Source of the DNA: Cycas panzhihuaensis
Lineage: Eukaryota > Cycadophyta
Length of the DNA: 64,000 nt
NCBI GenBank assembly: GCA_023213395.1
Contig: CM041465.1
Coordinates: 86,621,741 to 86,685,740, forward strand
Reading direction: 5' to 3'
The position numbers were made by a program, and so were the translations under genes. Each line of letters opens with the position of its first letter. The stretch's first letter is position 1. The notes under the pieces are model-generated. The model was not told the DNA's origin, made no database searches, and worked only from the letters and a program-made list of their open reading frames with translations. Below are positions 23,425 through 33,207 of this stretch, one piece after another.

Positions 23425-23925
23425 GTGAGCGGATCACCCCTTACCCTCTTCATTTCATTATTTGCATTTAGTGGATTTTTGAGGTTTTTATATCCTAATT
23501 TGGGCTCCTTAAGGGTGATTTGGGACCCTCTAAAGCTCAAATGAGGCCCAGAGAGGGGGAGGACTAGGGCATTAGGTAGCCCTGGTCCTAGTGGGCCAAG
23601 CCTTGACACACTTTGAGCAATTTTTGGGGGATTTTTAGGCACCCCCCTCCTTTTTTTAAGGGGGAAACAATGGCCCCGTGGTAAAGATCGTGGTGCCACA
23701 GAGTTTGCCTCAGGGCCACTGAGGGGACATGAAAATCTTAGTGGGGCCCATATCAAACTCTGTGGTACCACAGAGTTTGATGTGAGGAAGAGAGAAAATG
23801 GTGGAAAAAAGAAGAAAAGAGGCCTAAAAGGATGGCGAGCTCATCCAAGTGGAGCAAGAGGCGTCCTAAGGGGAGCTAGGCATAGTATGAGGAGGATTTA
23901 GACTGATATTTTGGTGTTTTTGTAG
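23425..23925 (+). other. Putative intron 1 of the antisense unit
   Basis: The donor GATCTG/GTGAGC at 23425 is a strong plant-type 5' splice site. The acceptor GTGTTTTTGTAG/GT at 23925 has a T-rich tract. The open coding frame begins right after the acceptor. Inside lie a perfect 28-bp palindrome and LTR-like motifs. Confidence 0.4.
23753..23780. repeat. Perfect 28-bp palindrome centred on GGTACC
   Basis: The left arm TCAAACTCTGTGGT reads into the right arm ACCACAGAGTTTGA without mismatch or spacer. A second half-copy (GTGGTGCCACAGAGTTTG) lies at 23690-23707. The same GGTACC/AGTTTG core recurs in all LTRs of this family. Confidence 0.85.
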
Positions 23926-24825
23926 GTGGTTATCATGGTGGATATCCGCGAGAATATCAAAATGGCTATGTTGAGTTTTATAGAGATGATGTCATGAAGG
24001 GACAAAGGGATATTAAGAAATTGCGGGCCCCTGAAGGTCATCAGGATGCCCCAATATGCCTCAGATCAGCACCTCCTAGTGGATATAGTCTCCTACTAGG
24101 ATCGACGATGACACATCTTCCATCTCCCTTAGGTAGGAGACAACACTATCACACTAGGAGACATCAGGAGGATTCTAAGGGTGCCAGTAGAAGGAGCGCC
24201 AACATCATTGGGTACACTACCCAGCACAGACACTACACACACAGAGGCAACAACATATTTCACATGCTAAGGCAGGTGGGATCGACGAGGGGTGTCGGTG
24301 TAGGCTATGGTGATGTCACAGATTCCTCGAGTGAGGAAGCTTATCACACTGGGCATTATGTTTAAAATCTCCCATAAACAAAACTACAATGACATTCCAG
24401 GCGGGTTGATGACCACAGTTAGGAGGTGTGAGGCCGAAGAGAGGTTGGATTGGGCCGCCTTAATAGTAGTAAACATGGTGTCATAGCTAGATGCAATCTG
24501 AGTGGCAAGGAGAGGTGGTTTCTCATATTGCACCCTACTATAGTGATGGTTCTTTGACCATTTCAGAGTAGTCACACAGTCAGGGGGACTGCATCCCATC
24601 TTGACACGAGCGCCCATGGTACACAAGTGGTAAACTCAGTTCAAGGGAACCAAGGATCAGGTCTACGTTTGGAGATCAGTGGAGGTGACGTCACTCGACC
24701 TTCTCACCCTAGCAGACTATACAATAGACCCATATAAATGGGTGCATTAGGAGAGTGACAATATGAAGAGAGAGTTGGGAGATGACCCCAACGAGCATGG
24801 AGGCAATGATGGGGGCAATGGGGTA

Positions 24826-24915
24826 GGCCCATCAGGAGTTATAGGAGGAGAGACAGGCCCATCAGGGATTACAAGAGGAGAGGTAGGCCCATCGAGAGTC
24901 AGGGGAGGAGAGACA
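24826..24915 (+). repeat. Three tandem 30-bp coding repeats in the antisense unit
   Basis: The units start at 24826, 24856 and 24886 with GGCCCATC. In one frame they encode GPSGVIGGET, GPSGITRGEV and GPSRVRGGET. The whole-codon period suggests expansion while the frame was coding. Confidence 0.75.
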
Positions 24916-25210
24916 GTCCGCTGTGGGTCATGGAGGAGATAGGCTACTACACACACCAACAGGTAGGTTGAGAGCAGCAGGTAGGGCTCCTGCAGAAGTG
25001 GTGGCCATGGTAGTAGTAGCAGAGGTGGCGATAGCCGTGGCAGATAGAGGAGAGGAGGTAGAAGATGTCCCAGTAGTCCAGGAGGTAGGAGAGGTGGTGC
25101 TAGAGGTAGAGGAGGGCGGTCCAGCAGTTGAGGGAGCTCCTATGGAGGAGGTGGTCGTCAGAGTGGAGGAGCCAGTCATCCTAGGAGATGAGACACTATC
25201 CTTACTCGAC

Positions 25211-25316
25211 GTCTTTCAACCACTAGCTACTTAAATAGCTAACTTTGATTTGATTTCAATGCTTTGATATATACATATATGCATTAAACTAACATATCGT
25301 GTGTATGGTTTGGCAG
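25211..25316 (+). other. Putative intron 2 of the antisense unit
   Basis: An A/T-rich stretch between GC-rich coding flanks ends in TGTATGGTTTGGCAG/GA at 25316. CTAAC branch-point-like sequences lie upstream. The reading frame changes across it. The donor side is weak, so the 5' limit is a guess. Confidence 0.3.
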
Positions 25317-25959
25317 GAGTAGTGGAGATGAGGAGGTTAATGGAAGCAGTAGTCCAGGAGTTATTCCCCCAGATCTACGCAGAGGGACAACCTCCCATCT
25401 AGGCTGAAGAGGAGCCTCGATTGACAGGGCCACACATGACATCATTCACCCCATTGATTAGGACCAGAGATATGTGGGCAGTAGAGTCCCAAGGATACAG
25501 GGCGAGGGTAGAACAGCTACAAAGAGAGCTAGATGGACTCCACACAGAGAGGGACCAAGCAGTCACAGAGAGGAATACCCTACAAGGCCAGGTCCAGGTA
25601 CTAGAGGCCTAGGGAGGAGGAGTAGCAGGTAGGGATATAGGGAGCTAGATCTAGATCACCATGCTGGAGGAGGGTCTCTAGAGCGCAGAGGAGGAGAGGG
25701 ATCGTATCCAAGCAAGATACGATCAACTAGTAGAGCAAGTCATGACTAGGTTATGAAGGAGCAAGTCTAATACGCATATGACGACGATAACCCATAGGAG
25801 GCCTCAGGATGATGAGAGTAAGGTGGAGAGCTCACAACAACATAAGAGGAGCCTAGGAGGCATGTGGTCTCCTGGAGAGGGGTCTTGCAAATGAGGAGAC
25901 GATACCCCTTAAGGGTAAGGCGTCGAGGAGCTAGATGCATGATTAGTTTTGAGCAGGAA

Positions 25960-26740
25960 AGCATTGGACCTTCAGGGAGTCACACCATATGTAAACACAT
26001 GATTGTACTCCTCCCTACAAGGATTCCAACTTCTCAAGGATGATGTACCATATAATATTGTATAATATGATTTATATAGAGAGAGATGGGGGCCAATTGA
26101 CATCCCACTTGACCCATGATGATGGTGTTGTGATGGTTTATAATGTTGTTATGTTGTTTATTTACTTATTTGTTTATGCATATGCATGGAGAGATGGATG
26201 CATGGAGATATGGGTGCACAGGTGTACGAGGGACTATGCATCATAATGGTTTTGGTTGATTGTTATATATGGCTTTCTGTTACTGGATCATATGGATGAT
26301 ATACGTGTTTCCTTTCATGTAGTATCACACTCATAGCGAGCACACACAACCACCCTGCATATAGGTGATAGGCATGTGTGAGGCTAGGAGAGGGAGAACC
26401 ATGCATGTCCATCGAAGGAGCATAACAAATATGCAAAGAAAACAATGACAAAGAGGAAGTATAGATACCCTAGTAAGAGGTCTTAGTTGGGGTGCAATTC
26501 TGAGCTCAGGAGCAAAGGAAGCTTACACACCCAACTAGGAGAAGAGGTTTCCCTCGAAAGGGAAACAAAATAGGATATGCAAGAGATGAAACCATAAAGA
26601 TAAGAGGTCATTCCAAGCTGCCATCCCACCTGTGGTCAGGGGGAATGGAAACATGCTTAGAGTGATAGTTTATTCTCATTTCAAAGAGAGGAAGGGGAAG
26701 GGGTATGCCTAATCTACTCGGGAGTAGGGAAGGTCACACA
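25960..26740 (-). other. 3' region of copy C after integrase
   Basis: It aligns with 6120-7128 of copy A and, on the other strand, with 63430-64000 of copy E. It holds one degenerate hairpin unit (GCCATCCCACC ... GGGGGAATGG) near 26615-26655 and a second region of simple T/G-rich sequence. No coding function is visible. Confidence 0.6.
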
Positions 26741-26743
26741 TAA

Positions 26744-27975
26744 AATTTCTTTAGGAATTTACCGTTGATGGCTTTCTCAAACTTGAGACCTTCCAGGGTT
26801 GCAATCCTATAAGTGCCATTGTAGGCTTTGGAGAATGATGAAGGGACCAACCCATTTAGACCTAAATTTGGACAAGCAATAGTGGAGATACTCTAATTTG
26901 AGGACATGATCCCCTAGATGCAAAGGGCAAAGGTAAAGGCATTTTTCATACATTCTTTGCATCTTAGCTTTGGAGGTGAGATTCGCTTGATACACAGTCA
27001 AACATCTCTCGTCTAAGGCTTCAAGGTCAAGGAGGCAGGCCTGGCAATAGGATTCCTCATCGATAAGACCTCAAAGGGAAACACACAAGGAGGGAATTTC
27101 AACTTCCAAAGGGAGGATTGCTTCAGTTCCATACATAAGGGAGAACGGGGTCATCCATGTGGCTGTGCGGATGGAAGTGTAGTATGCCCATAAGGTAGAG
27201 GGAAGTTGAATGTGATAATTCTTTTGGGATTAAGTAATAGTTTTCTTTAAGATGTTTATGAGAGTCTTGTTGAAGGATTCAATTTGGCCATTGACTTAGG
27301 GGTAATAAGGAGAAGAAGTCTTGTGGGATATCCAAAACTTCCTACAAAGCTCATCTATTTCCTTATTACAAAAGGGACTTTCATTATCTGTGATCAAGAT
27401 ATCAGGAACACTAAATCGATAGATAATGTGTTAGTAGATGAAGGTAGCTATTGCCTTATCAGAAGTGGAAGACAAGGGAACCGCTTCAGCCTATTTAGTG
27501 AAATACTCCATCGCGATTAAGATAAACTTATGCTGCGACAAAGAAGGAGGGGTTATGGCCCCGATGAGGTCTAATCCCCATTGGAAGAAAGGCCATGGAG
27601 AGATAATAGGGTGTAGGGTCTTGGAAGGTAAACAGATGACGTTAGTGTGTTCCTAACACCTATAACATCGCAATGCATATGCATGGGCATCCTTAAAGAG
27701 GGATGACCAATAGTAACCCATGAGAAGGACCCTCTAGGGCATAGATTGACCCCCAAAGTGGCCCCCGCAAATGTCATTATAACACTCACGAAGTATCTGG
27801 TTCACTTCGTCAAGGTTGACAGAGTGAAGGAGGACCCCATCAAAGGATCTTTTGTACAACACCCCTTCCATGAGGAAGTATTACCTAGTAGTAGCCCTAA
27901 TGCGTGACCTTACCTTATCACTAACATCAGAACGATACTACTATTCAGTGAGGTGTCGTATGATATCCCCATACT
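26744..27975 (-). pseudogene. Integrase of Tat copy C
   Basis: This enzyme inserts element DNA into the host genome. The catalytic triad is visible: WGLDLIGAI near 27575 (Asp), ILITDNESPFCNKEI near 27395 (Asp) and SFNKTLINILKK near 27270 (Glu). The C-terminal strand block LEYLHYCLSKFRSKWVGPF lies at 26895-26840. The gene ends FLKKFYV then TGA at about 26740, as in copy E. Stops interrupt it at several places, including after SSPYYP. The N-terminal zinc-binding region is damaged. Confidence 0.85.
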
Positions 27976-28500
27976 ATTCACTAACTGTTAATGGATGGGA
28001 GGACGAGTCTTGAATGGAAAAGATAGGCTCGCCCGGCAAGGAATCGTTGACAGGAGTGTTCGAAGAGTTAGGGATGGGGGTGTCAGCTAGTTGTTCAACA
28101 ACCACCATCCCTTTCTTTGATTTTTTATTGATGATTTGGAGATCGAATTCTTGAAGGAGAATGGCCCACTTGCCTGTCCTACTTGTCAAGTTAGATCGGG
28201 TTAGAAGGTATCTCAAGGAATCAGATTGAACGATCACTTGAGTGGTGTTACCAAGTAAGTAATACCTAAACTTCTTGGTGGCGTGCACCAAGGCGAGGCA
28301 TTCCTTCTTGATAGGGGAGTAGTTGAGCTCAATAGTAACTAAGGTATAATTGATAAAATAGATGGCACTCTCGGTTCCTGAGTCATCCTCTTAGGCAAGC
28401 ATAGCCCTAAGGATTCGTCAGTAGCTGAGGTATAAATCGAAGAAGGGAGATGCTAAGATTGAGGCAGAACCTAAGGCTCTTTTGAGCTCTTCGAAAGCTT
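27975..28500 (-). pseudogene. Gypsy-type RNase H of Tat copy C
   Basis: The open stretch 28291-27974 reads VHATKKFRYYLLGNTTQVIV, LRYLLTRSNLTSRTGKWAIL and MVVVEQLADTP. The N-terminal part near 28440 is frame-shifted. Where it can be read, it lacks the first catalytic Asp, as in copies E and B. Only about 80 residues separate it from integrase, so no second RNase H fits there. Confidence 0.75.
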
Positions 28501-29620
28501 CCTAGGCCTTTTGAGACTATACGAAAGCCCCTTCTTCAATAAGTTTATGAGGGATTTACTGTTTATAACGAAGTTTGCTAAGAAATGCCTGAAGAAGCCT
28601 AATCTATCTAAGAACAACTTGATTTATCGTTGAGTCTTGAAAGGAGGCATATCAAGGATAGCCTTGACTTTATCGAAATCAATTTAGATTCCTTGTTTTG
28701 AAACAAGAAAGTCAAGGAGTTTGTCAGTTGTTACGGCAAATACACATTTAAGAGGATTTAAGCTCACATGATATTTACAACACCTCATAAAGATGGCTCA
28801 CAAATCGCTAGGATAGTAGGCCCTTATATGCAAAGACCCATCATGTCATCCATGAAGATCTCAAGGGTTTAGTTTATGAGGTCATGGAAGATGAACTGCA
28901 TCACCCTCCAATAAGTAGTGGTTGTATATTTGAGTCCAAAGGGCATCACTTTGTAAGTGAATGTACCCCAAAGAGTGGTGAAAGCTATTTTATGACAGTC
29001 TTCGGGAGAGATCTGGATCTAGTTATACCCAGAGAAGCCATCCATCAAGGATATGACTTCGAATCCAACAATTCGATCAATGATTTGATTGATGAAAGGT
29101 AGAGGAAAGTTGTCTTTGGGACACACATTGTTAATGTTGCGAAAATCAATGCATATCTGAATCGTCTCATTCTTTTTAGTAATAAGAATGATGTTTGAGA
29201 CCCACTTGGGGTAGTCGATGGAGGTGATTAACCCTGCATCCAAGAGTTTCTTAATTTTCATCTTTACGACAATTGAAAGTTTAGGATGAAGGGGGCGTTG
29301 CTTTTGCCGCATGGGGTGAGTGCCTGGAATGGTAGTAAGGTTATGGGTAACAATAGAAGGGTCTATCCCCTTCATGTTGGTGTAATCCCATGAAAAGACG
29401 TCATGGAATTCTTGAAAAAGAAGGGTTTAGTCCTTCATTTCTTTAGGGTAACACTTTGCTCCCATCTTAATGACCTTGTTGGGAGTAAGGATGATGTCCT
29501 CGGTCACTCTCTTACACATGGCATTGCCTTCCTTGATGTGAAGGGGGGCTTGGTCAATAGGAAAAGGTGAAGAAGAAGAAGATAGACTTGGGTCAGCTAA
29601 GTGTGACCCAAAGGCTAAAA
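28500..29620 (-). pseudogene. Reverse transcriptase of Tat copy C
   Basis: The open stretch 29375-29019 carries MKGIDPSIVTHNLTTIPG, LLDAGLITSIDYPKWVSNI, CIDFRNINNVCPKDNFPLPF and FEVISLMDGFSGYNQ. The catalytic box near 28850 reads IFMDDMMGL with both aspartates. The downstream connection LLGFLVSK lies near 28720. Stops and frameshifts occur beyond 29019. Confidence 0.85.
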
Positions 29621-30380
29621 TCCTCTAGTAACCAAGTTTATGGTGACCAGGAGGGAGATTGGGCACGGAGCTCGTTAGATTCTCTAATAAGGCCTTGTCA
29701 TTCTCAAAGCAATCTATCCCATGGATAATTACACTTGGAGAAGATGAGGAACGAGGAATAGAAGGAGTGGATGGACCATAGAGGTCGACCCACCGCTTAA
29801 CATATTCAAGAGACTCTTCGGAAGAGTTGCAGGGTGATCTCCTATGATAGATGATAGGAGGTTCCCTTGTCTCATCACTCACGGAGGGCAAGGAGGTAGA
29901 AGATGAAGCAAGATGGGAAGTCACATGAGAGATGGAAGTAATGATATATGACTCGGGAGGAGGACTAGGATCCTTAATGGAAGAGGCTTTAGGTTGAGAC
30001 CTAAAATGAAGGGAGCACCCCCTACTCGTGTTCAGGAGGGATATGGGATGAGGGAGGTCCTCATCCTCATCATCGCTCAATATGATGAGGTACCCATAAC
30101 TCCCCACACCAATAGGGGAAAAATGAATAAGCTAAGGAAGAAGGGGAAAGGTCTTCTTCTGAATATGATAAACTAGGAATGTCAATAGAGCAAGCAGAAG
30201 CGTGGGCAGATGGGCCCTTATTGCCCTTCACTTAGTCACGAGTCGCTTGACAGGGTTGATGCAATTGTTTAGTGGGAGGAGGCTCATGGGAAACAACATT
30301 CATTCACCCTTCATAAACGAATTTGAGTTGCCCCCAACATGATGAGCATACGACCCCGATCTGATCAAGCCATGGACATC
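29620..30380 (-). pseudogene. Protease-RT spacer of Tat copy C
   Basis: The open stretch 30107-29625 (160 codons) begins MGSYGYLIILSDDEDEDLPH and is Ser/Pro-rich with acidic patches. The same spacer occurs in copy B at 17122-17505 and copy E at 60040-60530, so it is a family feature. I do not recognise a domain in it. Confidence 0.6.
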
Positions 30381-30870
30381 ATAACAAAAGGTTGTAATCC
30401 ATGTCTACATTGAGGACTACAATGTCAGTGAGGATGGTTTTGTCCTTGAGGGTAAGAGGAATGAAGATCGATCCCAAGGGCGTCTTCTCACTACCATTGT
30501 AGCCTTAACAACACCATGAGATGGGTTGGAGCTCTACTATGCCTAACTCTTACACGATTTGCAAGGGCATAGCATTGATGGAAGAACCATTGTCTATGAT
30601 AGTTCTTCGAAGGGTACATTCAGGTCTGTCTATGGATATAGTAAAAGGGTAGTACCACTGACATTTACTTTCACCGGTTGGAGGGAGATTTTTGAGGTTG
30701 AACAAGATGATAGGTTTGCAACTTAGGGCAATACCCAAGGCGCGAACGAAAGCGTCAACTAACCCCAAAGTCTTTAGGAGGAGAGTGCATTGCTCTAGAC
30801 AACTTCTCAAGATGTCCATCATGGATATTCTTGCATCCATTGTGTGAAGCTCGTCGATGATAGAGAAGGG
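30380..30870 (-). pseudogene. Protease of Tat copy C
   Basis: The open stretch 30840-30550 has the conserved linker (MDILRSCLEQCTLLLKTLGL) and the active-site segment RTIIDNGSSINAMPL with DNG. The distal half, with the flap and PWL segment, is degraded at 30540-30330. Confidence 0.75.
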
Positions 30871-30999
30871 CTTCTCCTTCGCGATAGGTTAGGGAAGCGC
30901 CCTTTGGAAATCATAGCAACCAGGGCAAACAGGGATTGTCTTGGGAAGCAATGGGATCTCTAAAGGAGGATCAAGATAAGAAGAAGAAGAAGCACTTAT

Positions 31000-33170
31000 G
31001 GCTTCTTTGGCCACTTAAGACTAGTTCAAGGCATATAATGGTGTGGTATTAAGCATCTGGATAACTCTCTTTCCTTTGTTTGAAGATTGAGAGGGAGAAG
31101 GAGTTTAGCAGCGGGAATCAGAGAAGGAGGAAGAGTTCCTTATCCCCTTTCCCTTGGCTTGCGTGGGGCAAGGGTTAGGGGACTTCCCTCTATTTTGATT
31201 CCCCCTTTGCTGGGTATGGTGATCTCATTCCCTGCTTTTGAGAAAAGGATCCTTATGAATGGGTTAACCTAGATTGGGCCTAGATGCCCGTTTAGGAGAG
31301 GAGTCGCAATGTGGGGTAGATTTGGGATTTTGCACCCTATATTACAAGTCCTCATGAAAGCACTCACTATGAATGGAACCCCATTTCTTCTCCAAGGAAG
31401 ACTTCGTCTTGGGTATTTCCATTCTTGGGAGACGCAGCTTGAGAGGCTTGATAAATGGGTTTGTGAGAAGTAGGTGATGAAGGAGCTTAGAGTTTAAGCT
31501 CCTTCATCATACGTTCAAAAGAACATATAATAGAAGTCAAAGGGTCCAAGGTCTTCTCCATTGAATGAGTCAAAGACCTAGGAGGTTGTTGGGTTTTGGT
31601 ATTGCAAGACAGAGGAGGTACCTTGTATCATTACAATGACCTAAGAGGCTTCTTGAGACCTACTTGGATATCGATAACCTCAAGAGCCAAACATTTAGCT
31701 ATGGTGGAATCACATATTGTTGCCTCCATCTTGAGGACTTCAATATGCACTTCGGGACAAAGGGCATTTGCAAAAAAATCCCTCTTTAACTCCTCAAGTA
31801 ATATTACCTTCGTGGAGTAGAGAAGATCGTGGAAACACCTCACAAAGTCATAATTCATTTCATCATGACCTTGTTTGAGGGACAAAAGAGTCTTCATTAT
31901 GCTCTCAAAGGGACGAGCGATGTCAAAATAATTAACGAACTCGTCGATGAGTTGCTGGAATGAGTGGATGGAGTGTGCAGAAAGGCGATAAAACTATTTG
32001 AGGGCATCGCCTTATAGCAAACACGAAAAAAGTTTCATCAAAATGTGATCGTATGCCTAATAATCGATGTACACCATAGAAAAACTTTTAACATGCTCTG
32101 TTGGGTCTTGAGAGGAGGTCCTGTCAAACTTAGGTACCTCAAGAGGGTGAGGCGGTAAGTAGTTCTTAACACCTCAACGGATAAAGGAGTTGACCTATAG
32201 TCCATGAAGAGATGGGCCCTTGGTTGGACTATAGGGTTAACGAAGGACGAAGGAGGAGGTGGGCAAGGATGCCCAAATCCTCCTTGGAAAACTTGGCCTG
32301 AAAGGGGATATAAACTTCCTCTCACTTGGTGGGAGGGAACTAATCCCAAATATGAGAGGATCAGAAAAGAAGTGGATGGGTAGGAGGGACCCATCCCTCC
32401 TTGAGGGTGTGTCCCTTGTTGAAAGGGGACTTGAGAAAAGGTGCCTTGAGAAGGGGCTTTCCCTCCTTACGAAGGCACCACATAAGGAGACACATGAGAA
32501 GAAGTTATAGATGGGTGTGGAATCAGATTTTACCCATATGGGCCACCCATAGGTGGTGTAACACCGTATGGATACAAAGGGTCCGCCCCATAGATGAGAA
32601 GAGGATTCCCTTTACCATACCCCCATGGTTAGGAAGTATATGCCAGGGGTACATAGAGGGAAGAATCCCTAGGTTGAGTTTGGGAATGCACAGGAATTTG
32701 TCCCATGTAACTAGAAGTAGAGGGATACATAGGTCCCCTAGATCTAACGGAAGGTGGATGGACTACGATCGGTTGGGGCATAGGCACTTGGCTAGAAGGA
32801 GGTATATTCAACCCAAGTTAGGGAGTGGGTATACCTGAGGTGGCCCCTAAGGAATATAGGCCACAAGAGGAGGAAGACATGATGAGAGATGTCCCCGTTG
32901 CAGATAGGGAAGTTGAGTGGAATGAATGTGAAGATGCAAATGTGGAGGAGAAGAGTGCCATGCTTTGTAAGATGCTATCCAACCATTTAGGATGTGGTTG
33001 GAGGCTAGCCACTTAGAAGCACTAATTAAGCACTCCCACCACATCCGTGGGAGGGGTATCCACTTGCTCATATAAGGTCGAAGGATCCTCATATGAAGCA
33101 GACCCTACAAGGCGATCCTCATGGGTGTTGTCACCAGGATGAACCCCTTCTGATAAAAAGGGACTAGAAT
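31000..33170 (-). pseudogene. Gag pseudogene of Tat copy C
   Basis: The core lies at 31897-31631 (LSLKQGHDEMNYDFVRCFHDLL, VEVLKMEATICDS) and at 32394-32038 (MDYRSTPLSVEVLRT and a Pro-rich front part). The N-terminal blocks are at 33092-32629. The zinc knuckle around 31400-31330 is badly decayed. Several frames are used. Confidence 0.7.
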
Positions 33171-33185
33171 AGACCCCTTATTGAC

Positions 33186-33206
33186 AAGTTCCCAGTAAGG
33201 TTGTTA
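33186..33206 (-). other. Primer-binding site of Tat copy C (decayed)
   Basis: On the minus strand, after the LTR end GCGCTTCTA, the sequence is AACAACCTTACTGGGAACTT. It aligns with TGGGGACCATACTGGGGACT of copy B, with several changes at the start. Confidence 0.5.
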
Positions 33207-33207
33207 G

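Larger units (their letters stand above)
23262..25756 (+). pseudogene. Antisense accessory gene in copy C (function unknown)
   Basis: A gene-like unit on the strand opposite gag-pol. After the TATA box come a leader, a candidate intron, and an open exon from 23928 to 24364 (starting GYHGGYPREYQNGYVEFY). Next is a degraded stretch with LLxxWFFDHFRVV and VYVWRSVEVTSLDLLTLADY, which faintly recalls plant mobile domain/DUF7745-like proteins. Then come three 10-residue repeats, an Arg/Gly/Ser-rich segment, and a C-terminal coiled coil (YRARVEQLQRELDGLHTERD, then EEERDRIQARYDQLVEQVMT) ending at TGA 25754-25756. Three frames are used and the stops are mostly TAG or TGA. Antisense ORFs between integrase and 3' LTR are known in some Tat elements (Grande). 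The domain assignment is tentative. Confidence 0.5.

Noticed and set aside
22170-26030. Separate nested retrotransposon inside copy C
   Set aside because: No pair of direct repeats or target duplications was found at the edges and no RT or integrase of its own is present. It remains possible that an older insertion has lost its ends.
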